64,000 nucleotides of DNA from Thalassococcus_A lentus (GTDB lineage: Bacteria; Pseudomonadota; Alphaproteobacteria; Rhodobacterales; Rhodobacteraceae). Location of the stretch: assembly GCF_028023555.1 (NCBI RefSeq), contig NZ_JAQIOY010000006.1, positions 128,182-192,181 on the forward strand. The letters are read 5' to 3'. The position numbers were made by a program, and so were the translations under genes. The notes beneath the pieces were generated by a model, which saw nothing but the letters and a program-made list of their open reading frames with translations, ran no database searches and was not told the DNA's origin. Below, piece after piece: positions 33,707 through 42,804 of this stretch (position 1 is its first letter; each line of letters begins with the position of its first letter).

Positions 33707-34741
33707 ATGCACTTCGCCAAGGATCTCGCCCAAGCTGTTGGCAACACGCCGCTGATCAAGCTTCGCAAGGCGTCTGAACTGACTGGCTGTACCATTCTGG
33801 GCAAGGCTGAATTCATGAATCCGGGCCAGTCGGTCAAGGACCGTGCTGCCTTGTTCATCATTCGCGATGCGGTCGAAAAAGGTCTGCTGCGCCCCGGCGG
33901 AACGATCGTTGAGGGTACGGCGGGCAACACCGGGATCGGTCTGGCGCTTGTGGGCGCATCCATGGGGTTCAAGACCGTGATCGTGATTCCTGAAACGCAA
34001 AGTCAGGAAAAAAAGGACATGCTGCGTCTGGCAGGGGCGGAACTGGTGCAGGTTCCTGCTGCACCTTATCGCAATCCGAACAACTATGTCCGCTATTCCG
34101 GGCGGCTTGCCGAACAGATGGCCCGCGAAAGCAACGAAGGTGTGATCTGGGCCAACCAGTTCGACAACGTCGCCAACAGGCAGGCTCATATCGAAACCAC
34201 CGGGCCGGAGATCTGGGAACAGACGGGCGGCGGCGTGGATGGCTTTGTCTGTGCGGTCGGCTCGGGCGGTACACTGGCGGGTGTGGGAATGGCGCTGCAG
34301 CCCAAGGGCGTAAAGATCGGCCTTGCTGATCCGGATGGAGCAACGCTTTATAATTTCTACAAAAATGGTGAACACAAGGCCGAGGGCGGCTCGATCACCG
34401 AGGGGATCGGGCAGGGGCGCATTACGGCGAACCTTGAAGGCTTTACGCCGGATATGGCCTACAACATCCCTGATGCCGAAGCGCTGCCGATCGTCTTTGA
34501 TCTGATGGCCGAAGAAGGCCTTTGTCTGGGTGGCTCTTCGGGCATCAACATTGCCGGAGCCATGCGTATGGCCCGCGAATTGGGACCGGGCCACACCATC
34601 GTGACGATCCTGTGTGACTACGGAACCCGTTACCAATCGAAATTGTTCAATCCAGAATTTCTCAAGGAAAAGGGACTGCCGGTTCCGGCCTGGCTTGATC
34701 GCGCGCCAGCCTCGATACCGGGCGTTTTCGAAGACGTATGA
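33707..34741 (+). CDS. cysK: Cysteine synthase A
   Basis: This 344-residue PLP enzyme makes cysteine from O-acetylserine and sulfide. DLAQAVGNTPLIKL, the PLP-lysine segment FMNPGQSVKDRAA, EGTAGNTGIGLAL and GGSSGINIAGAM are standard. It is some 25-30 residues longer than typical CysK, with a C-terminal ending on PASIPGVFEDV. Placement after trgAB matches the Rhodobacter tellurite locus, where cysK also affects tellurite resistance. It overlaps the mscS-type gene by ATGA. Confidence 0.94.
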   Translation: MHFAKDLAQAVGNTPLIKLRKASELTGCTILGKAEFMNPGQSVKDRAALFIIRDAVEKGLLRPGGTIVEGTAGNTGIGLALVGASMGFKTVIVIPETQSQEKKDMLRLAGAELVQVPAAPYRNPNNYVRYSGRLAEQMARESNEGVIWANQFDNVANRQAHIETTGPEIWEQTGGGVDGFVCAVGSGGTLAGVGMALQPKGVKIGLADPDGATLYNFYKNGEHKAEGGSITEGIGQGRITANLEGFTPDMAYNIPDAEALPIVFDLMAEEGLCLGGSSGINIAGAMRMARELGPGHTIVTILCDYGTRYQSKLFNPEFLKEKGLPVPAWLDRAPASIPGVFEDV

Positions 34742-37089
34742 CAAATATGCTCCGCGCGCTGTGCGCGCTTTGCCTGACGACACTCCTTCTGCTTGGCCCG
34801 GCCTCGGCGCAAAACGCGGCCGCGCCGGACTATCAGGCTTGGACCTCTCTGGCCGATCGCGCCGAAGAGGCCATTGATGCTGGGCGGGCATCGGATCAGG
34901 CCTTTGAAGAATTGCGTCTGTCCGTTGCTGAATGGCGCGACCGCCTGTTGGAGGCACAAGACGAAAACAGCGCGCGCATAACGACGCTCGAATCCCAGCT
35001 TGCGGCCTTGGGGCCCGCGCCCGAGGGCGAAACCGAAAGCGATGAGCTCGTGCAGCGTCGCGCGGAACTTGCAGAGCAGTTGACCGTTTTGCGCGCCCCG
35101 GTTCGCCGTGCAGAAGAGGCCTATACCCGCGCGGACGGCATTATCGACGAGATCGACGCAATCATCCGCGCGCGTCAAACGGACAAGCTTCTGGAGCTTC
35201 GACCGTCACCGTTGAACCCTGCAAACTGGGGAACCGCGGCTGCGGATCTGATGCAGTCGGTGCGCCGATCCTGGCAGGAATTGCAACGCAATGCGGCTTC
35301 GGAAGCACTGCGGGCAGAGGCCCGCAACCAGTTGCCGCTGATCTTTATGCTGCTGGCCGTGGCCGTTGTTTTGATCACCCGCGGTCAAAGTTGGGCGCGT
35401 CAGGTCGTTGACCGGCTCAGATCACGCACACGGCGTGGAACTGGTGTTTGGAGCTTCCTGCTGTCTTTGGGTCAGATCATTCTGCCGTTGATCGGGATCT
35501 TGGCCTTTACCGAAGCGGTTATCGCCAGCCAGATCATCGGCCCGCGTGTAGGCTTGCTGCTGGAACGGGTTCCGCTCTGGGCCGCGGTTCTGCTCGGTAT
35601 CCGTTGGCTGGCGGACCAATCCTTTCATCATGATGACGACATCGCCACCATGCCGCTCGAAGCATCCGAACGGCGGCGCGCACGGTACTATGCGAACATG
35701 CTGTCGGTGTTGTTTGTCGGCAAAAGCGTGCTGGACACCCTGACCGAGACAGACAACTACCCCGTCACGACAGAGGCCATTCTTGATTTCCCGCTCATTG
35801 TGCTGTCGGGATATGCCTTGTTCCGGCTGGGACGGATCCGAAACGACGCGGCAGTGGCCGGGTCTTACGCTGCGCGTTCAGCACCGGATGCCAGCCTGTT
35901 CCGGATGCGTCTTGCCCGACTGATCGGTCGCGCCGCGATGATCATAGGTGTGGTTGGACCGGTCATGGCGGCCATCGGCTATGCCCGTGCAGGCGAAGCG
36001 TTGGTCTATCCAGCCATTGAAACACTGGCCTTGATCGGTGTGGTTCTGGTACTGCAGCGCGCGGTCAATGACCTGTTTCACCTGATCACCGGACGCGAGG
36101 CAGGTGAGGCCGAAAGCCTTTGGCCGGTTCTGGCCGGCTTTGCTCTCGTGATCCTTGCCATGCCGATGATGGCTCTGATCTGGGGCGCCCGTACGGCTGA
36201 TCTGACTGAGGTCTGGACCACGTTCCGCGAAGGGTTCCAGATTGGTGAGACCCGCATTTCACCGACAGATTTCCTTGTGGTGATCGTCGTTTTCATCATC
36301 GGCTACATGCTGACCCGCCTTTTGCAGGGTGGCCTCAGAACATCCGTGTTGCCCAAAACCAGACTGGATCAGGGCGCGCAGAATGCCGTGGTGTCCGGCC
36401 TTGGCTACATCGGGATTTTTCTGGCTGCCATCGTGGCGATTACCGCGGGCGGGCTGGATTTGTCTTCGCTTGCTATTGTCGCCGGTGCGCTCTCTGTCGG
36501 GATCGGCTTTGGTTTGCAGAACATCGTCAGCAACTTTGTGTCAGGCATCATCCTGCTGATCGAACGCCCGATTTCCGAAGGTGACTGGATTGAAGTCGGT
36601 GGTCAGCACGGAATCGTCAAGGATATCTCGGTGCGCTCGACGCGCATTGAGACCTTTGACCGGTTCGACGTTATCGTGCCAAACGCGGATTTGGTTTCCG
36701 GCGTTGTGACAAACTACACGCGTGGCAATGTCGTGGGACGGATCAAGGTGCCCGTCGGTGTGGCCTATGGGGCCGATACCCGCAAAGTTGAAAAGATCTT
36801 GCTCGATATTGCCCGGCACCATGAAATGGTTCTGATGAACCCCGCGCCTTATATCGTTTTCAAAGGGTTCGGGGCAGACTCGATGGATTTCGAAATCCGT
36901 GCAATTCTACGCGATGTGAACCAGGGTCTTGGTGTGAAAACCGAAATGAACCACCAGATTGTCGAGCGCTTTGCCGAAGAAGGGATCGAAATACCCTTTG
37001 CCCAGCGGGATATTTGGCTTCGCAATCCCGAGGCTTTGGCGCCGGGCCATGGTTCCGGTGGTGATAGTGACGACGAGAGTAACAAATGA
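34738..37089 (+). CDS. DUF3772 mechanosensitive channel of the MscS family
   Basis: This 783-residue protein starts with a signal peptide (MLRALCALCLTTLLLLGPASAQ), continues with a periplasmic coiled-coil/DUF3772 region (about residues 25-190), several transmembrane helices and a C-terminal MscS module: LSSLAIVAGALSVGIGFGLQNIVSNFVSGIILLIERPISEGDWIEV, then a beta domain and VVTNYTRGNVVGRIKVPVGVAYG. It should release solutes under osmotic stress. The start overlaps cysK and the end overlaps the next gene, both by ATGA. Confidence 0.92.
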   Translation: MTNMLRALCALCLTTLLLLGPASAQNAAAPDYQAWTSLADRAEEAIDAGRASDQAFEELRLSVAEWRDRLLEAQDENSARITTLESQLAALGPAPEGETESDELVQRRAELAEQLTVLRAPVRRAEEAYTRADGIIDEIDAIIRARQTDKLLELRPSPLNPANWGTAAADLMQSVRRSWQELQRNAASEALRAEARNQLPLIFMLLAVAVVLITRGQSWARQVVDRLRSRTRRGTGVWSFLLSLGQIILPLIGILAFTEAVIASQIIGPRVGLLLERVPLWAAVLLGIRWLADQSFHHDDDIATMPLEASERRRARYYANMLSVLFVGKSVLDTLTETDNYPVTTEAILDFPLIVLSGYALFRLGRIRNDAAVAGSYAARSAPDASLFRMRLARLIGRAAMIIGVVGPVMAAIGYARAGEALVYPAIETLALIGVVLVLQRAVNDLFHLITGREAGEAESLWPVLAGFALVILAMPMMALIWGARTADLTEVWTTFREGFQIGETRISPTDFLVVIVVFIIGYMLTRLLQGGLRTSVLPKTRLDQGAQNAVVSGLGYIGIFLAAIVAITAGGLDLSSLAIVAGALSVGIGFGLQNIVSNFVSGIILLIERPISEGDWIEVGGQHGIVKDISVRSTRIETFDRFDVIVPNADLVSGVVTNYTRGNVVGRIKVPVGVAYGADTRKVEKILLDIARHHEMVLMNPAPYIVFKGFGADSMDFEIRAILRDVNQGLGVKTEMNHQIVERFAEEGIEIPFAQRDIWLRNPEALAPGHGSGGDSDDESNK

Positions 37090-37814
37090 CAGTGAACGAC
37101 CAGCCGCTTTATCGTCAGGATGCCTACACACGGGAAGCGCCGGGTGTTGTTCTGGGGCATACCGAAGAAGGTGGTGTGATCGTCGACCCGCCATTGTTCT
37201 ATCCGACAGGCGGAGGCCAGCCCGGAGACAGCGGGTGGCTGGAATGGGATGGTCGCAAGCTTCCGATCGCGACGGCGCTAAAAGGCGAGGACGGCGCGTC
37301 GGTGCTGGTGCCTGCCGAACCTTCGGCTTTGCCGCCCAAAGGAGCCCATGTGGTTCAGGTTCTGGACTGGGACCGGCGCCACAAGCACATGCGCGTGCAC
37401 ACAGCGCTGCATCTTTTGTCTGTCGTGGTTCCATTGCCCGTGACGGGCGGCCAGATTGGCGCGGGAACCGGCCGGTTGGATTTCCTTATGCCGCAGCCCC
37501 CCGAAGACAGGGAGGCACTGGAGCGTGCGTTGAATGATTTGGTGGACGAAGACTTGCCGGTCTCTGAAACCTGGGTCAGCGACGAAGTGCTGGCGGCCAG
37601 CCCCGAGTTGGTGAAAACCATGTCGGTCCAGCCCCCGCGCGGTGCAGGTCAGGTGCGGTTGGTCCGCATCGGGGCGGACGGAAATCAAGTTGATCTGCAG
37701 CCATGCGGCGGCACACATGTGGCGCGGACCTCGGAAATTGGCAGTCTTCGCATCGAGGGTGTGAAAAACAAGGGTAAGCAGAACCGCCGCATTACAATCG
37801 CGCTGGATTTGTAG
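37086..37814 (+). CDS. Alanyl-tRNA editing protein (AlaX type)
   Basis: This 242-residue protein hydrolyses mischarged tRNA-Ala (for example Ser-tRNA-Ala). The HxxxH zinc site is in MRVHTALHLLSVVV and the second half of the site is QPCGGTHVARTSEIG; the N-terminal GVVLGHTEEGGVIVDPPLFYPTGGGQPGD is also typical. It is a free-standing editing domain without the AlaRS catalytic part. Overlap with the MscS gene suggests coupling. Confidence 0.93.
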   Translation: MTVNDQPLYRQDAYTREAPGVVLGHTEEGGVIVDPPLFYPTGGGQPGDSGWLEWDGRKLPIATALKGEDGASVLVPAEPSALPPKGAHVVQVLDWDRRHKHMRVHTALHLLSVVVPLPVTGGQIGAGTGRLDFLMPQPPEDREALERALNDLVDEDLPVSETWVSDEVLAASPELVKTMSVQPPRGAGQVRLVRIGADGNQVDLQPCGGTHVARTSEIGSLRIEGVKNKGKQNRRITIALDL

Positions 37815-37954
37815 GGTCGGCCGCTGGCTGGATATGGCCGCACTACAGGAGCAATTAACTGGCGTTGTTTTGCGTTGCGGTCTTGCAGCACAGGGACCAG
37901 TGAGTAGTCTGCGCGCGAAAGTAGCCTAATCAGTCGCAGCAGAAAGGCCGTGCC

Positions 37955-39445
37955 ATGACCCATATTCTTGCAATCGATCAGGGGACGACTTCGACACGCG
38001 CGATCGTTTTTGACGCCGACATGCGTATCAAGACCAGCGCCCAAGAAGAGTTTCCCCAGCACTTTCCCGACAGCGGTTGGGTTGAACATGATCCAGCGGA
38101 TTTGTGGTCAACCACAGTCTCAACCTGCAAAGCGGCGATTGAAAAGGCGGGTCTGACCGCGGCCGACATCGCGGCGATCGGGATTACCAATCAGCGTGAA
38201 ACCACGGTGGTCTGGGACAAAACCACGGGCGAGCCGATCTACAATGCCATCGTTTGGCAGGATCGCCGAACCTCCGAGTTTTGCGCTGAGCTGCGGGCTG
38301 CAGGCCATGACAAAACCATCACTGCCAAGAGTGGCCTGCTGGCGGATCCCTATTTCTCGGGGACCAAGCTGAAGTGGCTGCTGGATAATGTAGACGGCGC
38401 GCGGGCGCGTGCTCAGGCGGGTGAGCTGCTGTTCGGGACGATCGACTGCTATTTGATCTGGAAGATGACCGGCGGCGAACGGCACGTTACCGATGCGACC
38501 AATGCTGCGCGCACGATGCTTTATGACATCCACAATGGCCGGTGGTCGCAAACCATTTGTGATCTGTTCGACATTCCGGTTCAGATGTTGCCCGAAGTGC
38601 TGGATTGTGCTGCGGATTTTGGCACGGCCCAAGCGGACCTGTTGGGACATGCTATCCCGATCCTCGGCGTTGCCGGGGATCAGCAAGCCGCCACCGTCGG
38701 ACAGGCCTGTTTCCAGCCCGGTATGCTCAAGAGCACCTACGGGACCGGCTGTTTTGCCCTGCTGAACACTGGCGAGACAGCGGTCACATCGCACAACCGT
38801 CTGCTGACAACGATCGCTTATCAGCTCGATGGCAAGGTGACCTATGCGCTGGAAGGCTCCATATTCATTGCGGGTGCTGTCGTTCAATGGCTGCGGGACG
38901 GTCTCAAGATCATTGATGGCGCTCCTGAAACGCAGCCATTGGCGGAACAGGCCGATGACAATCAAAACGTCATTCTTGTTCCGGCCTTTGTCGGACTAGG
39001 GGCGCCGTATTGGAATGCTGAATGCCGTGGGGCGGTGTTTGGGCTGACGCGTGGCACGGGACCCGAGGAAATGGCCCGTGCGGCGCTGCAATCGGTGGGC
39101 TATCAAACCCGTGACTTGCTCGAAGCGATGCGAGCGGATTGGCAGGACGGCGGCGCGTCTGCAACGCTGCGTGTTGATGGTGGTATGACCGCCAGTGACT
39201 GGACAATGCAATTCCTGTCCGACATTCTCGGTGCGCCCGTGGATCGTCCGGAAGTTCTGGAAACCACCGCGCTTGGCGCCGCCTGGCTGGCTGGAAGCCG
39301 GGCTGGGATCTACCCGGATCAGGCCGAGTTTGCCAAGACATGGGCGCTGGAACGCACCTTTGAGCCTGCAATGCCAGATGACGAACGCGATGTCCGGTAC
39401 AGCGCGTGGAAGCGCGCGGTGCAGGCGACAATTGCGGCAGGGTGA
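37955..39445 (+). CDS. glpK: Glycerol kinase
   Basis: This 496-residue FGGY kinase phosphorylates glycerol to glycerol 3-phosphate. ILAIDQGTTSTRAIVFD, NQRETTVVWDKTTGEPIYNAIVWQDRRT, SGTKLKWLLDN, HVTDATNAARTMLYDI and the C-terminal LRVDGGMTASDWTMQFLSDIL are standard. No glpF, glpD or glpR is adjacent, so it appears monocistronic. A 140-base gap separates it from the tRNA-editing gene. Confidence 0.96.
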   Translation: MTHILAIDQGTTSTRAIVFDADMRIKTSAQEEFPQHFPDSGWVEHDPADLWSTTVSTCKAAIEKAGLTAADIAAIGITNQRETTVVWDKTTGEPIYNAIVWQDRRTSEFCAELRAAGHDKTITAKSGLLADPYFSGTKLKWLLDNVDGARARAQAGELLFGTIDCYLIWKMTGGERHVTDATNAARTMLYDIHNGRWSQTICDLFDIPVQMLPEVLDCAADFGTAQADLLGHAIPILGVAGDQQAATVGQACFQPGMLKSTYGTGCFALLNTGETAVTSHNRLLTTIAYQLDGKVTYALEGSIFIAGAVVQWLRDGLKIIDGAPETQPLAEQADDNQNVILVPAFVGLGAPYWNAECRGAVFGLTRGTGPEEMARAALQSVGYQTRDLLEAMRADWQDGGASATLRVDGGMTASDWTMQFLSDILGAPVDRPEVLETTALGAAWLAGSRAGIYPDQAEFAKTWALERTFEPAMPDDERDVRYSAWKRAVQATIAAG

Positions 39446-39691
39446 TTGTTCGTTGCAGAAGAAAACTGTAACATAGGTGAACAAAATTGCACCAAGGCGG
39501 ATTCTCTTGTTGCCCCGACGCTAACCACGGGCATTATGGAGCCATCGCCAGACTTGGGCCATGAATGCATGGCCGGTAGCGGGCAGCACCCGATGCCTTG
39601 GCAAAAGATCGCGGAGGGCCGGCAAACGGCCCACGCAACAAGCCTTGCTCTGGTTTTGTCCGGGTGGGGCGGTCAAATCAGGGAGGTTATA

Positions 39692-40747
39692 ATGACCACA
39701 CGTAGAACATTCATGAGCGTCGCCGGCGCCGCGCTGGGGCTGATGATGTCCACCGCACCCGCCATGGCACAAGAAGAGGTGCTCACGCTGCACCAGTTCT
39801 TGCCAGCGCAGGCCAATGTGCCAAAGCAAATTCTGGACGTTTGGGCCGATCGCGTCGAAGCGGAATCCGATGGCCGCATCAAGGTGGAACGGTATCCTTC
39901 CATGCAACTTGGTGGCGCTCCACCAGAACTGATGGACCAAGCGATCGACGGCATCGCCGACATCGTCTGGACCGTGGTCGGCTACACGCCGGGCCGTTTC
40001 CCAAGCACCGAAGTGTTCGAATTGCCGTTCATGGTGGATGATGCGCGCGCCGCGTCCTACGCCTATGCCAAAATGTTCGAATCTCGGATGAAGGACACCG
40101 AATTCAAGGACGTGCACATCATCGGTACTTGGGTGCATGGCCCGGGCATGTTCCACACCAAGGATCCAGTGACCGTTCCTGCCGACCTGCAGGGCATGAA
40201 GATCCGGGGTGGCTCGCGTCTTGTGAACGATTTGCTGACGCGCGTGGGCGCCGAACCGATCGGTATGCCGGTGCCAGCGGTTTCCGAAGCGCTGTCCAAA
40301 GGCGTTCTGGACGGCACCACCATCCCTTGGGAGGTGACAGCAGCCCTGAAAGTGCCTGAGCTGGTGGGCAACCACACTGAATTCGACGGCACTGCGCTTT
40401 ACACGCTGACCTTTGTTCTGGCTATGAACAAGGACCGCTACGACGCGATGTCTGATGAAAACAAGGCCGTGATCGACGCCAACTCTGGTGTTGCATTCTC
40501 GATCTTTGCCGGTGGCACTCAGGCTGACGCCGACCTTCCTGCCCGTCAGCTAGCGGTAGACCGCGGCAACAACATCATCACGGTGTCCGAAGAGGACGCA
40601 GCCAAGTGGGGCGAGATCGTGCAGCCGATCTATGCCGACTGGATTGCCGACCTTGAAGGCAAGGGGATCGACGGTCAGGCTCTGATCGACGAGGCCAAGG
40701 CCCTGATGGGTGAATACACGGCTGAAATGGACAACTGGGCGAAATAA
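39692..40747 (+). CDS. TRAP transporter substrate-binding protein (DctP family)
   Basis: This 351-residue periplasmic binding protein has a Tat-type signal (TRRTFMSVAGAALGLMM, cut near AMAQEE) and the DctP fold: LHQFLPAQANVPKQILDVWADRV, DLQGMKIRGGSRLVNDLL and WEVTAALKVPELVGNHTEFDG. ATG 39692 follows GGGAGG; an open frame upstream is non-coding leader. With the next two genes it forms a full TRAP system. Its position before aromatic-acid genes suggests an aromatic or related acid as substrate; this is inference. I see no gene in the 247 bases upstream. Confidence 0.92.
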   Translation: MTTRRTFMSVAGAALGLMMSTAPAMAQEEVLTLHQFLPAQANVPKQILDVWADRVEAESDGRIKVERYPSMQLGGAPPELMDQAIDGIADIVWTVVGYTPGRFPSTEVFELPFMVDDARAASYAYAKMFESRMKDTEFKDVHIIGTWVHGPGMFHTKDPVTVPADLQGMKIRGGSRLVNDLLTRVGAEPIGMPVPAVSEALSKGVLDGTTIPWEVTAALKVPELVGNHTEFDGTALYTLTFVLAMNKDRYDAMSDENKAVIDANSGVAFSIFAGGTQADADLPARQLAVDRGNNIITVSEEDAAKWGEIVQPIYADWIADLEGKGIDGQALIDEAKALMGEYTAEMDNWAK

Positions 40748-40760
40748 GCCTGTATGTCTG

Positions 40761-40794
40761 GGCAGGGCCGCGCTGAGAACAGCGCGGCCCTGCC
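40761..40794 (+). promoter_or_regulatory. Perfect 15-base-pair hairpin between dctP- and dctQ-type genes
   Basis: GGCAGGGCCGCGCTG (40761-40775) and CAGCGCGGCCCTGCC (40780-40794) are exact inverses around AGAA. No T run follows, so it is more likely a stability or partial-termination hairpin that lets the binding protein be made in excess over the permease subunits. Confidence 0.75.
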
Positions 40795-40816
40795 AATCTC
40801 TCCGGGGACGTTTTCC

Positions 40817-41410
40817 ATGCAATCTGTACACCGCTTTGTGCTTGGGCTGGCGCGCCTCATGGCAATCCTTGGCGGCATCGTATTGAGCCTTCTGATCCTG
40901 ATTATCTGTATTTCGATTCTGGGCAGAGCGCTGAATACGCTGTTTCATAGCGACTTGATCATGGGGATCATGCCTGGTTTGGCGACTGGTTTGATCGACG
41001 CCGGGATCGGCGCAATCCCTGGTGACTTTGAACTGGTCGAGGCCGGCATGGCCTTTTGCATTTTTGCATTTCTTCCGTTCTGCCAGATCACCAATGGCCA
41101 CGCGGCGGTGGATATTTTCACCAAGGCATTGCCGCGCTGGGCGAACCGTCTGCTGGAGGTCCTGATCGCGATCCTCTTTGCGGTGGTTCTGGTCACGATC
41201 ACGGTTCAACTCGAACAGGGCATGGCGCGCAAAATGTCGTCAGGCCAGACCACGCTGTTGCTGCAGTTCCCGGTCTGGTGGTCCTATGCACTCAGTCTGA
41301 TGGGTGCCGTGATGGCCGCTGCTGCCGCTGTCTACATGGCGCTGATCCGGGCGCTGGAATTCTTGAGCGGTCGCACCATCGTGCCCGCGGCCGTGGGGGC
41401 AGACCATTGA
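40817..41410 (+). CDS. TRAP transporter small permease (DctQ family)
   Basis: This 197-residue membrane protein has four transmembrane helices (LMAILGGIVLSLLILIICISIL; FELVEAGMAFCIFAFLPFCQ; LLEVLIAILFAVVLVTITVQL; SYALSLMGAVMAAAAAVYMALI) as in DctQ subunits. Its helix-two region carries the family NGHAAVDIF. It begins 22 bases after the hairpin and ends overlapping the large permease start. Confidence 0.9.
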   Translation: MQSVHRFVLGLARLMAILGGIVLSLLILIICISILGRALNTLFHSDLIMGIMPGLATGLIDAGIGAIPGDFELVEAGMAFCIFAFLPFCQITNGHAAVDIFTKALPRWANRLLEVLIAILFAVVLVTITVQLEQGMARKMSSGQTTLLLQFPVWWSYALSLMGAVMAAAAAVYMALIRALEFLSGRTIVPAAVGADH

Positions 41411-42717
41411 GCAACCTTGAGATTGGTATCTATTCCTTTCCGGTGCTTCTGGGACTGATCTTCATGCGCGTGCCGATCGGGCTGGCCATGTTCAGCGTCG
41501 GCTTCGGCGGGCTTTGGGTGGTCATGGGCAAACCAAACCTGCCGCTCGCGCAACTCAAGGATGTGGCATACACCACCTTTTCGAACTACTCGCTGTCGAT
41601 TGTTCCGATGTTCCTTCTGATGGGTTATTTCGCGACCCTTGGCGGGATGAGCCAAGCGTTGTTTAAAGCCGCCGAAGGGTTTTTGGGTCATCGCCGGGGT
41701 GGCGTCGCCATGGCTGCGATTGGCGCCTGCGCCGGCTTCGGCGCGATCTGCGGATCATCGCTGGCCACTGCCGCCACCATGAGCCGCGTGGCATTGCCGG
41801 AACTCAAACGCTACGGCTATGAGGGCGGATTCAGCACCGCGACACTGGCAGCCGGGGGCACGCTGGGCATCCTGATCCCGCCATCGGTGGTTTTGGTGAT
41901 CTATGCCATTCTGACCGAACAGAATATTGCCAAGCTTTTCCTTGCGGCCTTTGTGCCGGGCATTATTGCTGCCATCGGCTATATGATCGCCGTGTCGATC
42001 TATGTCCGGCGTCATCCGAACGCAGCGGGTGTGCGGGAGCCCATTCCAATGCGCGAACGGATTTCGATGCTGATCAACGTCTGGCCGGTGCTTCTGGTTT
42101 TCATCGCGGTGGTCGGTGGCATCTACGGCGGTATCTTTACCCCGACCGAAGGTGCGGCGGTAGGCGCTTTGGGCACTGGAATCATCGCCTTTTTCAATGG
42201 TGGGCTGACCCGATCGAGCCTGATCGCCAGCTTCACTGATACCGCCCGGTCTTCGGCGATGATCTTTTTCATTGTTCTGGGCGCGGCCTTCTACAACGGG
42301 TTTCTGGCCCGCACCCGGGTGCCGCAAGAGCTATCGAACTGGGTGGTTGAACTGGGCATGACGCCCATTGCCGTGCTTGCTGTCATTTTGCTGATCTACC
42401 TGATCCTTGGATGTTTCATGGACAGCCTGTCGATGATCCTGCTGACGATCCCGATATTCTTTCCGGTGATCTCGGTGCTGGATTTCGGGATGTCCCCTGA
42501 ACATGTGGCGATCTGGTTCGGCATTCTGGTGCTGATCGTTGTGGAAGTTGGCCTGATCACACCGCCGGTCGGGATGAATTTGTTCGTCATCAATGCGATG
42601 GATCCGGAAACGCCAATGGTCGAGACCTACAGGGCCGTTCTTTACTACGTGTGTTCTGATCTGGTGCGGGTGGTGCTGCTCGTGGCCTTTCCGTCCATCA
42701 CATTGTTCCTGTTGTAA
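41407..42717 (+). CDS. TRAP transporter large permease (DctM family)
   Basis: This 436-residue protein with about twelve helices is the transport subunit of the TRAP system. FMRVPIGLAMFSVGFGGL, SLSIVPMFLLMGYFATLGGMS, GSSLATAATMSRVALPEL, AAGGTLGILIPPSVVLVIYAILTEQ and EVGLITPPVGMNLFVIN are diagnostic. The start is a TTG at 41407 overlapping the DctQ stop (TTGA); a longer open frame upstream runs through dctQ in another frame and is rejected. Confidence 0.92.
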   Translation: MSNLEIGIYSFPVLLGLIFMRVPIGLAMFSVGFGGLWVVMGKPNLPLAQLKDVAYTTFSNYSLSIVPMFLLMGYFATLGGMSQALFKAAEGFLGHRRGGVAMAAIGACAGFGAICGSSLATAATMSRVALPELKRYGYEGGFSTATLAAGGTLGILIPPSVVLVIYAILTEQNIAKLFLAAFVPGIIAAIGYMIAVSIYVRRHPNAAGVREPIPMRERISMLINVWPVLLVFIAVVGGIYGGIFTPTEGAAVGALGTGIIAFFNGGLTRSSLIASFTDTARSSAMIFFIVLGAAFYNGFLARTRVPQELSNWVVELGMTPIAVLAVILLIYLILGCFMDSLSMILLTIPIFFPVISVLDFGMSPEHVAIWFGILVLIVVEVGLITPPVGMNLFVINAMDPETPMVETYRAVLYYVCSDLVRVVLLVAFPSITLFLL

Positions 42718-42725
42718 GCCGGGGA

Positions 42726-42790
42726 AGGGGGCGCTGCCCCCTCTGGGCCACTGGCCCATTCACCCCCGGGATATTTGAAGCACAAAGAAG
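42726..42790 (+). repeat. Intergenic hairpin repeat, copy 2
   Basis: AGGGGGC-GCT-GCCCCCT and TGGGCCACTGGCCCA make two small hairpins and are followed by CCCCCGGGATATTTG, AA and GCACAAAGAAG. The last part is nearly identical to the copy at 8136-8185. It lies directly before the SDR gene and may also end the TRAP transcript. Confidence 0.7.
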
Positions 42791-42804
42791 CGGGGGAGAG
42801 TCTT

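Noticed and set aside
32936..34957. Long minus-strand open frame of about 670 codons opposite trgB and cysK
   Set aside because: It is antisense to two clearly recognised genes, has low-complexity Arg/His/Gln-rich translation and no recognisable domain. Long antisense frames are usual at this base composition.
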